In this document: piece after piece, positions 11,806-23,010 of the stretch
Numbering within the stretch: position 1 is the stretch's first letter
Layout: each line of letters begins with the position of its first letter
DNA from: Amylostereum areolatum
Lineage: Eukaryota; Basidiomycota; Agaricomycetes; Russulales; Stereaceae
NCBI GenBank assembly: GCA_012932865.1
Contig: SAXG01000016.1
Coordinates: 248,001 to 312,000 of the forward strand
Reading direction: 5' to 3'
Length of the DNA: 64,000 bases
Made by a program: the position numbers and the translations under genes
The notes under the pieces: model-generated
Seen by the model: the letters and a program-made list of their open reading frames with translations, nothing else
Told to the model about the DNA's origin: nothing
Database searches by the model: none

Positions 11806-13280
11806 TCACACCTGCATATCAGCCCAATTCCATAAATACGTGCGCTTCAAATACGTACAGGAAGGAAGACCGCCGCGTGCCTCGCCACCGTCTGCTTTGT
11901 GATTTTTTTCACGCGGGAGGAGTGGTCTATATGCCGGCATTTGAGAGCTGAGCGTCGAGCCCACAGTTTGAACGAAGCGGAGGACACACAGATTCGATTT
12001 AGCAAACTGGTTGGAATGGTGAGCCGCGAGAACACTTCAGAGCATTGCGTTGAAACTCGCCTGCGAAAAACCCAGACAGTGCGCTCTGAAATATTGTTTC
12101 TCCATACTGTGACGAGTAGGGCTTGCATCTTGGATGACGGGAGGAGGTTTTGCGTGCGTGATATCAGATCTTGACAAAATGCCTCGCACTTCTCTTTGTG
12201 TTTTCGTTGTACGTTCTCATTGGGTTTTCGTAGACGTACGTTCTCGTCGGGGTTTCGTAGATCTATGCTGGCATGAACATCTTCACCGTGACGGGAAAGA
12301 GGAACCTACCTGGAGCTGTTATGCAGTTGGACTGCCGAAAACGGCCCGGATCGAGATTATTCCGGATCTTTTCTATACCTTGTTTGATAGCCTCTTCAAC
12401 AGCTGTTTTGGCCTTCTTCGATGCCTCCAGGGCGGTGCTCCCACCGTTGTTGCGTTCCTTGTTAAAAATATCGTTGTATATTGCGTCGGATTTCGTGAAG
12501 ATCGCGATGACGGGAACTGTCGTCGACCTTCAGTAAATCGCATGAGGAGATGAGGAACACTACCAGACCGCCGTGTGAGTCAACCCGGCAGAGTTTTTTC
12601 TCTGCATCTGAGAGCGGCCTATCGTTGTCGTCGAGTGATAGGCATATCCTGTTCGGTGGTGGCACGGCCCGGATGAGATCGATTCTATTCGGAGGGGGAA
12701 GCACAGGCTTACCAAATCGCGTGTAGTTGCTGGCGCTTGTCCTTCACCGACTGCGTGCGATCCCTCACAAACACCTCGATTGTGGTCACCTCAGTGTCTG
12801 CGCCTGACTCGAGGCCACGCGAGTCGTGAAAGACAAACCCGGGTAAAGATGGGAATACCATTGCATCCTCTATGTCATGGTTTCCCCGCTGCGCGTGTTA
12901 CTTTCAGTTCGTGAAATTGCGTAGGGGAAGAGGAGCGCCTTGGCATACCCCGCATTCTCCCTTCTCCATTCTCCGCTCGGTCTGTCGTAGTTGAAGATAG
13001 GGCATACTGAGAACGAGCTCATCGAAGACATATACAAACACACCAAGACTCCGTTTCGAAATATCTTGGCTTCTTCAACAGTGCTTTCGCAGAGCCTCTC
13101 GAGGATAGTCGTCTTCCCAGCGTTGGCTCGACCAATAATGAGAACGCGGAAGGGCACTCCACGGTCCACTATGTCTTCATGCATCCACTCTTCGGTCTCG
13201 GCTTCCTCGGCCATCGAATACTGCTCATCTCCGGTCGTAGGGGAAGGAGAATCAGGGGGTGAGATCTTGTTTTCGTTCAT
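11806..13280 (-). CDS. P-loop GTPase, microexon-linked type, copy A
   Basis: This is a predicted GTP-binding protein; its cellular role is unknown. Exon 1 (13280-13044) ends its domain start with the G1/P-loop RANAGKTT. A later exon has G3 as FHDSRGLESG and another has G4 as FTKSD. Further exons carry ITAP and LLPSSKMQALLVTVWRNN, shared with the copies at 53.8 and 59.8 kb. One intron after VFRR starts with GCGAGT, a GC-AG intron. The last exon reads ITKQTVARHAAVFLP and, after a final intron, GTG TGA stops the frame. It is transcribed divergently from the GTPase at 13,815. The microexon ORF starts 16 bases downstream of this stop, so the two may share a transcript. Confidence 0.72.
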
Positions 13281-13814
13281 GACGAGGGGAGAGGGAAGGG
13301 CGGTAGGGTCAAGGGACCCGGACGAGTGGACGCCGCTTGAGCCTGAGCCTTCGAAGTTCGGACTTGGAAGCTTGAAGGTTATTCATATTGATTCAATGTA
13401 GAGTTCCACCTGCGATTCAATCTCCGCTGTCCGATATACTAAGCGCTCATGCTGCCTCATGCACATTCCTGCCTCAAGTTCGCGCACATACGACACCGCG
13501 ACTTGTCCTTGTCGGACACTCTGATAGACTTGCACTCAGGAGATATAGACCGGCGGTGGATGTACTATCTGCTTGTCTCGTCAGTACCGTTTTTAGAGCT
13601 GGTTACGAGCCTACGGTGGATGGACTCGCGGATAAACTTTGGACGAACGAGGGCGCTCCTCATCTCCACCGAGTCTTTCTAGATCGGTATACTTGGACAG
13701 CCAGGTGACAGCTCTACGCCCTCCGATATGGCACGTCCGAATGTCTGGCGATGGCGCGGAACGAAGACCCTTTATCAACGCGATCTCTCGCGATAACCCA
13801 TCCTCGTAGCGTCC
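13281..13814. promoter_or_regulatory. Shared intergenic region of a divergent GTPase pair
   Basis: This 534-base gap separates the ATGs of two head-to-head GTPase genes. The same arrangement recurs at 53,292-53,757 (466 bases). A bidirectional promoter is inferred from position only; I could not define conserved sites. Confidence 0.4.
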
Positions 13815-15920
13815 ATGTCGTTCCCCTCGTCCCCCTCGCCCCCCTCCCAAGCACCGACCGAGCTCGTCCCCACCACCGACGAGCTCCTCCGCCAATGTCC
13901 GAAGTACGTGCAGTCCCCCGCTCCGCCAGATACACTGTAACCAGAGGATACTCTCCCGCGTCCTTGCAGACTTCGAATCTTGGTCCTAGGCAAGGTAATA
14001 GCCATCTTTCACTGTCCGCATTGTCTTCGACTGACGACCTGAAACAGTCCGGCGCTGGGAAATCCTCACTAATCAACCGCGTTTTTGGCGTCGGGGCCAA
14101 CGTTGCCGTGAGTGATAAGCTACTAGCATCCGTCATTGAGGGTACTGACGAGTCGTCACGCTAGAACGTCGAGCACGGCAAACGGGGCGAACATGATATC
14201 AACACCCCGCTTAAATGGCCTGGAAACAAGCACTTTATATTGCACGATTCGCAAGGCTTCGAGAGCGGAGAGAAACAAAACCTGCAGACAGTCCTCGATT
14301 TCATCGAGGAACGATCCAAAATGGACGCGCTCCAGGATCAGCTCCACGCTATCTGGTACGTGGCAGGCATGTCTTTGTTATCGATAGGCCTCTCTAAGTC
14401 CTCCAATAGGTTGTGTATAGCAATACCCTCCTCAAACGGAAGGGTGTTCGAGGCAGGCGATGAGCGACTCTTGAAAGACGTCGCAGGGACAGGTACGCAG
14501 TTTCTTCCCAGCCGTTCTATCACTCACCCGCGCGCACGCGCCGCATGTTAGTTCCGATCTTCGTGGTATTCACCAAGCTGGATGGCCTCTATACGAGCCT
14601 TGAAACTGAGCTAATGGACGAGAATGAGGCGGACTCTATTGACATGTCTGAGGAGGAGTTCAAGGAAGTTATTGATCAATCTCTGAATGATCAGGTTCAA
14701 AAGCTTTGCGTCGCTCCCCTCCGTGATATGAAGCCGCATGCGCAGTGGGCAGCGGTGTCAGGTGCGTATCTGATGTGTGGATCGATTGAACTTGCTCTTA
14801 TATATGATGTCTTTATCCATCCCGCACACGTTGTTCAGTCACGCCACTCCTCGAGGAAAAGAAAACTATCGAAGACTTCGTTTCGAAAGTTCTGGAGAAC
14901 CTGCCTGAGAAAGTATGGCTCACATGGGCTACGGCGCAGCGCGCCAACGCCAGCGAGAACATCAAGGCGTCCATTGTGTACGTTTTTTCATGTGCCCATC
15001 ACGAGTTCGACTGACGTCTGGCGTTCACGTACCCAGAGTTGGAAGGAAAAGTGCGCCCTTCTCTTCTCTCATCATATCGCTTCCTCAGTGATGCTCACCT
15101 AGAATATTGGCGTGGTCTCCTTTCCGATATCTTTATCGGCTTCTCGATGAAAAAATGCTTGGGTGTCCTTTGCAAAGACATCCTGCGCGTATGGAACATG
15201 AATGACCCTGATGGGGTACGCAAGCCTGTCGCTCACCGCTTCATGCACCTCACTGCTTATCCTGCGTAGCATCTGCGCGGCCCCGAATTTGCCGCTTTGG
15301 TTTCCATCATCGTGCAAGACCTTGACGACACCAACCCCACTGAGTGAGTTCGCATGCATGGCTACCCACACATCTGTGACGCAAATATCCTGGATTTTCA
15401 GATACACATGGACAAAACACGCTCTACGGGCGGCAGAGAATCACCCAGCGGCCGTCGTCTATGCCGCACCCGCCGCCGCCGTTATTTTCTTCGCCGAATG
15501 GGCCTGCATCACATTCAAGAAGAGGTAAGCATTTCTCGAGCCGACAACTTAAGATGATGACCGAGCTCCTACTTCAGCAAAAATTCCCTCCGATGTCTGA
15601 TGGGCTTCATCGTCGACCTCACGCTCACGTTGGACACGGTCTTCTGGCTCACGCAGCGCGCACCTGTCACCCGCAGGTCAATCAACACCGCGCTGAAGAT
15701 GTACAAGGATCGGAAGGGTCCGATTCATTTTAGCATCAAGACGTGGGTCGATGAGCTGGGCACATTGGAGCATCGAAAGTCGGACTACGTGATCGAGAAG
15801 ATCGAGAAGCTTATAGGTGAACATCGATTCGATCCAGAGGGACGCGCACGCGAGGGGATGCAGGGCGCGGATGAGGCGTGGTTGGATCCTCAGGAGCTTT
15901 GGAGTGCACCTGAACGGTGA
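13815..15920 (+). CDS. P-loop GTPase, second type, copy 1
   Basis: A predicted membrane-associated GTPase of unknown role. The P-loop is split by an intron: LRILVLGK, then SGAGKSSLINRVFG. G3 is FILHDSQGFE and G4 is VVFTKLDG. Later exons contain QWAAVS, a 14-base exon (about 15031-15044) before YWRGLLSD, then SMKKCLGVLCKDIL. A hydrophobic hairpin-like region (VVYAAPAAAVIFFAEWAC) and a second hydrophobic segment after GFIVDLTLTLDTVFWL lie in the C-terminal half. The last exon ends WLDPQELWSAPER. All splice phases agree with the paralogue at 51,176-53,291. The start ATG (MSFPSSPS) matches the paralogue's start region. Confidence 0.75.
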
Positions 15921-16057
15921 ATCTTGACACGCCGAGTGTGTAAACCACCACATTCCAAGAGGATTTCGATGCATGTGAACATCTCACATCGGCGAGTCCT
16001 TGGAAGCGTGTCGGCGGGTACGGGTCGCTCTTCAGTATTTGACTCCTCGCGTAGCGG

Positions 16058-17923
16058 TTCAGTTCGCCAGATGCATCTGACCCGACTAATAGTCGGGGGT
16101 CAGATGCATCTGTCCCAACTAACCCCACAGGGCGGCCGTGACACGGTCCCATCTGGCCGGGGGCGACAGATCTGTCTGTCTCCCCCCGGCCAGATCCATC
16201 TGTCGCGCCCTCCCTGACAGATCCATCTGGCCGGGGGCGACAGATCCATCTGTCTCCCCCGCGGCCAGATCCATCTGTCGGGACGCGTCCAACGCCTGGA
16301 CGCGTCAGCGTCAACCTCGCTCGCCACGCGACCGACGTCTTACACGCGTGCTTCGCACGTCGTGCCACCGTCGGCCGCGTTCAGCCGGGTTGAACGCGTC
16401 CCAATAGCGTGGCGGGAGGAGGGGGGGTTCGCGAGCGTGCGCGCGCGCGTTGCTCGGCGGTGGCGGCGGCGGCGAACGCGAACGCGTCCGAAAAGCGTGG
16501 CGGGAGGAGGGGGGAGGGGGGTTCGCGAGCGTGCGCGCGCGTGTTGCTCGGCGGTGGCGGGGGCGGCGAACGCGAACGCGTCCCAATAGCGTGGCGAGCG
16601 TGCGAGTGGGGGACGGCGGCGGCGGGATGCGAAAACAGAGTGGTGATTGAGAAACCTAGATACATACACATCCACCTTAACCTCCCCGTGTCTCGACCAT
16701 AACCGCTCCTTTCCCCCCCACCCACGGCCTACTCGTCTCCGCACACGGAGTCTTGCACCGCGTCGAGCGCCGCGTTGCCGGCGGTTTCGTCGAGATCCCC
16801 CTCGGCGATTTTGATGCTCCTAAGGGGACCGCCCTCGCACGCCCCCCCGCCCTCCCTCGCCTCCGTCGCACCCCGCCGCCCCGCTGTCCCACCGCCCCGC
16901 CGCCCGGCCGCCCCGCCGCCGCCTCCGTCGCACTCACTCGCACCCGCCGTCCCTCCGTCCCAACTACGCCACCTCCCTCGCTCCCGGCCCCTTCTCTCCC
17001 CGCTCCCTCGGTCCCCTCGTCCGCCTCATCCCCCTCGACCTGTTGCCGCGGCGCCCACGCCCAGTATGGGCGGTGGACAGCGTGCACGGGCGTAGGAAGG
17101 GCCGGTGCGACGACCGTGCGCGCGCGGAGGGGGAGCGTGCGCGCTCGCACGAGCAACGGGGGGGGGGGGGGTGGTGCGCGTGCGGGCGGCCGAGTACCCC
17201 GCAGAAGAGCAGAAGATGGAGCGGGGGGGGGGTTTAAACGCGGCGTGTCCAGCGGCCGCGTGCGACACACGCGCCGACTGACCTGCCGCGTAGCAATCCC
17301 TGGGATGGGACAGGTCGCTCTGACCGGACATAACGATCTGTCCGTTCTGGCGCGCGACGCGTCGGGTGCAGCGGCGAACGGGAGCGCGCCCTGTGGGCCG
17401 TCGAGCGGCGCGTCGGGAGGGACATGCGGCGCAGACGAGGGAACCGGTCGCACTGCGGGAGCTCATCCCTCATTTGCGCGTCCCTGTCCGCGATCGCGCT
17501 CAACGTGACCTTCCGCACCACGATGTGCGACGCACGGGCGGGCGTGGGAGGTAACATAGGTGTGTAGGCGGGATGTGCAGGGGAGCGGGATGGAGGAGGA
17601 GTCTAAAGGGAGAGTGAGTCCATGATAACTGGGTGTGTACTCAAGGGCAAATGGCTGAGTGGCTGAGCTGTAAAATGGTAAGTTGGGTTCGACCCCGTCG
17701 GGGCGCATTTGTTTTGCGGGCGTGCTCGCTGAAACGGCCCGGACAGACTTGTCTGTCCAGACTCGAGACAGATGGATCCGTCCAGACAGATTGATCTGTC
17801 CAGACAGAGCCGTCCGTCCCTGTTCGGCCACTAGTCCGGAAGCCCTCGCCCCCTTCAGACAGTCGGGACAGATGCATCTGACCCCCGACTATTAGTCGGG
17901 CCAGATGCATCCGGCGAACTGAA
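16058..17923. mobile_element. Non-autonomous DNA element with 63-base terminal inverted repeats
   Basis: Positions 16058-16120 (starting TTCAGTTCGCC) and the reverse complement of 17861-17923 match at about 60 of 63 positions. Each TIR holds its own palindrome, CCGACTAATAGTCGG, between two ATGCAT-centred motifs. Inside both ends are clusters of the short palindrome ACAGATCCATCTGT and variants. The 1.87 kb interior is GC-rich and low-complexity, with G-runs and no credible transposase, so the element would depend on an enzyme supplied in trans. I could not find a clear target-site duplication. The superfamily is unknown. Confidence 0.72.
16391..16590. repeat. Imperfect tandem repeat inside the TIR element
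   Basis: A GC-rich unit of about 90 bases, containing GAACGCGTCC..AAGCGTGGCGGGAGGAGG and TTGCTCGGCGGTGGCGG, is present about twice plus a partial third copy. Arg/Pro-rich ORFs on both strands here are by-products of the base composition. Confidence 0.65.
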
Positions 17924-18092
17924 GTGGCTCTCCTCGCAAAGTGCTCGACTCGACTACTCGGCGCTGTCCTTTGTATTTCGTACATACGCCCCACCAGGCA
18001 TCGAGACCCTACTGCTTGCTTCGACCAACCAGCTTCTTGAAAGATCTATATCAATCTACGCGCATGTCAATTAGCTACGCACGACATCCGAA

Positions 18093-18454
18093 TTAAATGC
18101 GATGGACCAGACCCGACTTGTGTGCCCTCGCAATGACTACCTTGTGACTACCCCACCTACACGGCTGCAAATGAACACTCACTTCACGGAACCTCGTCTT
18201 CCAGCTCTCTCTATTTCTGAACTCTTTCGAGTACTTCTGCATCCTCTCGAACCTCCCGCTCCGAGTCTCCCACAAAACTTCACGTGTTTCCTTCTGCACA
18301 TCCTGCTCAGGCTTTCGCTTCCCTCCCACGGCCCCCCCGCCTCGGAAGGCGTCACAGAGAGATGATCGATGTACGGCTCCGTGAAGGATACAGTCTGATG
18401 GTACAACCTCGGCCTCATGATGCGCCGCGTCTTGAATATTTCATGCTTGAGCAT
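18093..18454 (-). pseudogene. Possible small gene broken by a frame shift
   Basis: On the minus strand an ATG at 18454 opens a frame (MLKHEIFKTRRIMRPRLYHQ) that looks coding up to a run of seven G. After it, the next frame continues with a charged stretch (EQDVQKETREVLWETRSGRF and KYSKEFRNRESWKTRFREV). The two halves would be one protein of about 100 residues if a single base in the G-run were miscounted or mutated. I do not recognise a family. Confidence 0.3.
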
Positions 18455-18912
18455 CACGTGCTGTGCTTTATCGCCGAGCTACGGTCGGCCCTAAGCGCCA
18501 TAAGCACCTTCCTTCCGACTCTCACCACTTCTACCTTCCTTCTCCCAACCTTTTCTCCAGTGATCACAGTCTGCTCATCTTCCCAATCTCTCCCGCTCTC
18601 TACGAAGTCATATATTATGGTCACCCCCGCCATATTTGAAGCCGCTTCCGACTTTAGCTTGGACGACAAGCACTCCTTCAGTACTTCAGTTCTACGTCCC
18701 CACCCCAGGATCAGAACGAGGACAAGGACCATCTCGCTGACCGGCGTCCGTATAACTGTGGGAATGGGACCATTGCGCGCAATTTCCGCATACGCTGAAG
18801 GGTAAGTCATACGTACATTCGTTTCATAATCCCTACGGTGCGGTATGACGGTGGGGAAAGGAAGGGGGTAGAGGTGGGTTGCTGAAGGATTCCCGTCAAC
18901 CCCGCCGACCAC
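18454..18912 (-). CDS. Hypothetical ORF of uncertain reality
   Basis: A minus-strand frame of 152 codons includes a short hydrophobic run (MVLVLVLILG) and mixed charged residues (EVLKECLSSKLKSEAASN). A possible intron ends at about 18803 (CCTTCAG). It may belong to the same unit as the broken ORF just downstream. There is no recognisable domain; the evidence is open reading frame and composition only. Confidence 0.25.
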   Translation of the reverse strand: MVGGVDGNPSATHLYPLPFPTVIPHRRDYETNVRMTYPSAYAEIARNGPIPTVIRTPVSEMVLVLVLILGWGRRTEVLKECLSSKLKSEAASNMAGVTIIYDFVESGRDWEDEQTVITGEKVGRRKVEVVRVGRKVLMALRADRSSAIKHST

Positions 18913-19141
18913 GGGCCCAGCTGTGGCAAGGGAAAAACTTAGGCTGGATTTTACCCACTTCCCGAGGACGGCGGCTTCGCCCTACCCCGCTCCCCAAGCC
19001 ACTCTTTTCATCCATCCGTCCCTTCATCAGCTCTCTCTGTCTGCCCCATTTCATCCTCTCCCGCTTCCACCATATGGGTCTACGCTCCTTTTCGCTCATC
19101 TCTTCGACTCGATGCACCGTACTAATGCGTCGGGATTTCAG

Positions 19142-19922
19142 AGTACATCGACATTCTCGAAGATGACACCGTCGAGCGCTTCGCCCGCCCTCTCGCAAGC
19201 ATCAAGCCCATCGGCGGACGGCGCAGCCCCATGCTCCCGGAGAACATCAGCTGTCGCTCAACACGGGTGCACCGGCGACTCCCTTCGGCATGGGTGGTCA
19301 GCAGCCGACCAAGCCTTCGCTCGACACGTACGTTCGCGGAGAACAACTCGTTCGCGATGAAGATGCTCGATGCGTAGGTGTCGGTTGCTCTGCTGATATA
19401 CCTTGGACTGATGTCATTTATTGGGCATTGAAGTACCGTATGCAATCCTGGACTCGGATGGCCCAACAGCAACAGCAACAACGTCGTACCAACCATCTTC
19501 ACCCTTTTCCCTTCGTCCAACAACCCCACGCCCCCACATCACCGGTCTTACCTCGAACCTCCGCTTCACCGCTAATGTCAACGGCCCCCTCTCCGCTCTT
19601 CTCTCCGGAAAGCACTTCTCATCCGCCTCCTCCTCTTACTCCCCCGCCTCCTCCTACCCAATGCCCCCAACCTCACCCGAAGCCTCCACCGCATCATTAC
19701 CCCGATCTTCTCCTCCACGGACGTCAACCCGCAACACGCACTGCTGGCCGCCATGGCCTCCGAGACCCTCTTCTAGAAGCTTGGCCCCGCGTTCTGGGAC
19801 GTGCTCTCCGGGTAGGGCGCGGGCGCGCATTCGTTCATCTCGTTTTCATTCTCGTATTCGTTGGTCCAAATCATCCACCCACTGTGCACAGTAGTCTCCA
19901 TACTCTACGTCTCCCAAGTTAA
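19142..19922 (+). pseudogene. Decayed copy of hypothetical gene X (paralogue at 58.2-59.3 kb)
   Basis: The exon beginning EYIDILEDDTVERFARPLAS follows a pyrimidine-rich tract ending in CAG. It continues IKPIGGRRSPMLPENI, closely matching VKPIGGRRSPMLQENI in the 58 kb copy. The roughly 80 residues that lie between the EYID and ARPLA motifs in the 58 kb copy are missing here, and the downstream part (FAENNSFAMKMLDA) is in a different frame, so the copy is internally deleted and frameshifted. A distal part (SWTRMAQQ, then Gln/Pro-rich) also matches. The function of gene X is unknown. Confidence 0.5.
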
Positions 19923-20649
19923 TCTGCATATATCCACCCCCTCTCTCTTTCTGCCCCCGGCTTCTCGTTGTCTTTGCTCATCATCGTCTTGCGTCTCGCG
20001 CTTCCCATCGAGGTACTTTCAAGTCATCGATACTGATAGTACCGAAATCCCCCGCTCAGACGACTCTTTTTTCTCCAATTACTATTGTATGGTGGTGATT
20101 TGGAATGGGTCACGGTGTACGTTACGGGTTGGGCGAATAAGGGCGAATATAAGTTATCTCTCGGATGAAGTGCAAGCCTGGTGGTTGTGGCCCGCGGCCT
20201 CGACTCTGTCACGACTCGCGACCACCGTCATCCGTCTCTTCTGCATCTACATCTACATCTACATCTAACTCCCCTCGCTCACCAACTCCCGTATCTCTCC
20301 ACCATGTCGCCGTCGACGGTGCTGAATCAGGGACGGAGAGCGTTCATCCACGCGCCTTGATCGCATTGACTCTCCGTCCTGGCGGAGAAATCGCTGGACG
20401 GGCTCGACCTAGCTCATCGCAGGCTACAACATTCCTGCGTTCCATCGAACGCCTTATCCATGTCGCTTCCACCCAAGGGGACGTCTATTCTTCTCCCGAC
20501 CGGCCGCATACTCGTGTTGGCATCAAGCGCCTTCAAGCCGTCGCCTCTGCGCCGAGGTTTAAACGGTGGGGTTTTAGACAGTGCTGGCGCGTTTTGCATA
20601 TAAATATCGTCCCCCCTTTCCCCGTGTTCTGCTCTCCCAGTACCGCGCT
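19923..20649. other. Intergenic with a TATA-like site
   Basis: No gene is seen. A TATA-like sequence (CATATAAATAT) at 20598-20608 lies about 45 bases before the ATG of the next gene. A short (ATCTAC)n microsatellite lies at about 20243-20268. Confidence 0.4.
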
Positions 20650-21877
20650 ATGCACTCCTTAATCATGAACGAGGACGGGACGATGCTCACCTACACGGAT
20701 AGTGGAGTGCCGCGGACTCGCTCTGAATCGGGTGCGCCCTACACGACGGTGTTCGCAGTCCACGGTATGGGGTTCAACGCGAGTACGTCCGTCCGTCATC
20801 ATCCCTCCTTTCAACCCGACGCTGACCCTCCGCTTGGCTCACAGACATCTTCAAGCGCCTTTCCGAACGTGCCTGGACAGCCAACCTGCGCCTTGTCGCG
20901 GTCAACCGCCGTCCTTACGGTGGCTCCACCCTATTCACAGCGGACGACCTCGCGCCGCTCGACGGCTCGGACGAGGAGAGACGCGCGTTCGTCGTGGCCC
21001 GCGGGGTCGAGCTCGCTGCCTTCGTCGATCGGTTCATACAGGACTTTGATGTCCCGCCGGTTTCGGAAGACGGGAAGGGCGGGGGCGTGGCGTTTTGGGC
21101 GTGGTCGGCGGGGCATGGGCCCGTATTCGCCGCACTTTCCAATATGAAGGCTCTGTCCGAGGCGACGCAGGCGAGGTTCACGTCGCATGTCCGTGCGCTG
21201 ATCATGTATGGTCGGTTGTCCTACCTCCTTTCCATACCGGCTGCGTGTTGACTTGGCGGCTGGCCTTTCTAGAACCGCCGACGTCTATCCTTGGTCTTCC
21301 CGCCCCACCCGCGACATGGCCCGCCTCGGTCGATCTCAAGGCCATGTCGACTTTCATGAGCAGCGTGCAGCTCTCCTGGCTCACCTCCTATTTCACTCAC
21401 GGTGCCCTCTCCACGCGCGACGCGGCAGTCCTGTCATACGCCGGTGGTGCAACGCCGCGCGTCCCTACCGTTGAAAATATGACCGTGGAGGATATTGCGA
21501 GCATCGTCGAACGGGACGGCGGCGCGGTCGATGTGCAGGCGATGCGTGCGACGAAGGGGCCTGCGCTAGGGATGTACCGCAAAGCCTGTTTTGACAGAGC
21601 GACAAGGGAGATGGTGCCGAGGATGAAGGTGTGCGTGTTGTGTGGGACGAATACGGTGCCGGAATGTATTGCGGGGTTTTGGGATGTGATGGAGGACGAC
21701 GAGGGAAGGGGGGGAGGGTTCGTTGAGGGCAGAATCGTACCCGGGATGAACCATTTCGTAAGTCTTTTGAGGGCTGGAAAGGACAGGATGACAGTTGCTG
21801 ATTGGGTGGTTTAGATACACTGGGATAACGCGGCGGTCGCTGTGAAGCTCGTGCGGGAGGTTATAGACGGGGTGTAA
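20650..21877 (+). CDS. Alpha/beta-hydrolase fold protein, copy 1
   Basis: A predicted soluble hydrolase of unknown substrate. Four exons (20650-20782, 20845-21210, 21273-21757, 21815-21877) join in frame. Early residues VFAVHGMGFNA form the oxyanion-loop region of the fold (HG motif), and NRRPYGGST follows strand 4. The nucleophile elbow is probably WSAGHG, with Ala in place of the usual first Gly. The C-terminal catalytic His is probably MNHF or the following IHWD, split by the last intron. A paralogue with the same intron positions is at 34,064-35,281. A minus-strand microexon-gene remnant lies just downstream. Confidence 0.8.
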
Positions 21878-22292
21878 TAAAGGAAGCCTCGTCTTATTTT
21901 ACCTACCCCCGAGACCATATATGAGCGGCGGCGAGTTGACAATCCCGCAGTCCGACGTTGCCCGTCTGGCCTTTGTCTTACACTCATATCGCCATTCTGA
22001 AGATATTATATGCGACACCTGTGCGCCCATGTCATACACCCCGCCTGTGTCGCATTCGTACCCTCTATCGTACAGCGGATTCCGAGAAATTACCGAACCT
22101 TCTCCCTCTCCCGCTTTCTTCGTCGTCGACTCCTCACACCCCTCTACTTTCTTTCTTTTCACTCCACGAGATTGTGCGGGATGTTTTCTTCGCTATAGGT
22201 GGCACGTCAGCGCTAATGTCCTCCCGTTTCAACTACCGCCGCCAAGTTATCATGAATCTAGGGGAAAACGGCAGGCGGTTAGACTTACTATT
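21878..22292. other. Intergenic, no gene seen
   Basis: This gap lies between the alpha/beta hydrolase and the convergent microexon-gene remnant. It is pyrimidine-rich on the plus strand; no ORF or RNA is supported. Confidence 0.4.
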
Positions 22293-23010
22293 TCACTCTT
22301 CATGAAGAAGATTGTCCCCGACAATCTCCGTCAACCTCTGTGCCGCAAGTATCACATCCTCCTCTGCGAGTTGGCTTCCGTGTTTCGCGTCGGCGCAATA
22401 GCTCTCCGCAACCTCCCGTTCGAGCGCAGATAGAGCATCCTCGACGGCGGGATGGCCCATGACCTTCTTCAGCTCGCGTCCGTAGGGTAACATCCTGCCA
22501 GCTGGCAATTTTGTCGTGAAGATGACTTTGCGTTGGATGATAATGAGGACTGAACCGCGATAATGAGATAAGGGCACACGAGGGAGACGACACAGAATTA
22601 AAATCCATACACGCAGTGAAAATGACAGCCCTTCCACGAGACAGCACCTGAAGGAAACGCCTTCCGTGAGCGTCCAGAGCGCAATACGACAATTTGCAGC
22701 ATGGAGAGCTCACCGTGTCATTCGGATCGAACGCCGGTGCACAGTGTTCGAGCAAAGCCTGGGCCGATCATCAGCGAAATTCAGAAGCGACGGTCGAGAT
22801 GGTCATTTAATGTACACGGTCCGTCAGTCACCTGGAAGTTGAGAGAACTTACCGCCTGTGATGAAAAATACCGATCTGAGTCAGCGAGTTACTTCATAGA
22901 GTACGATCCATGGTACATACCGCCTGGAGACCGGTGGGTGACGGAATGATCAGTTCTCTACCATTGATGTGGTCACAGGCAAGCCCACCTCCTGTATGTC
23001 CGCGCGTACA
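22293..23010 (-). pseudogene. Truncated microexon-array gene, copy D
   Basis: On the minus strand this is the 3' end of the same family as copies A, B and C. Three single-codon exons (GAG near 22991, GCG near 22921, GCG near 22850) precede the exon ALLEHCAPAFDPNDT. Next come RGRAVIFTA, LIIIQRKVIF, and the C-terminal part HPAVEDALSALEREVAESY ending NLLHEE. There is no leader exon, no full array and no adjacent GTPase: upstream the sequence turns abruptly at about 23010 into transposon-like DNA. The C-terminal half is intact, so truncation by insertion is more likely than gradual decay. Confidence 0.6.

Noticed and set aside
16340..17557. Many Pro/Arg/Ala-rich ORFs inside the TIR element
   Set aside because: They overlap on both strands, lack domains, and reflect the G/C-rich repeats.
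17640..17710. tRNA-like sequence with A-box-like TGGCTGAGTGG and B-box-like GGTTCGACCCC
   Set aside because: No acceptor stem or proper anticodon arm can be folded around these boxes. It may be a SINE or tRNA relic but cannot be called a tRNA.
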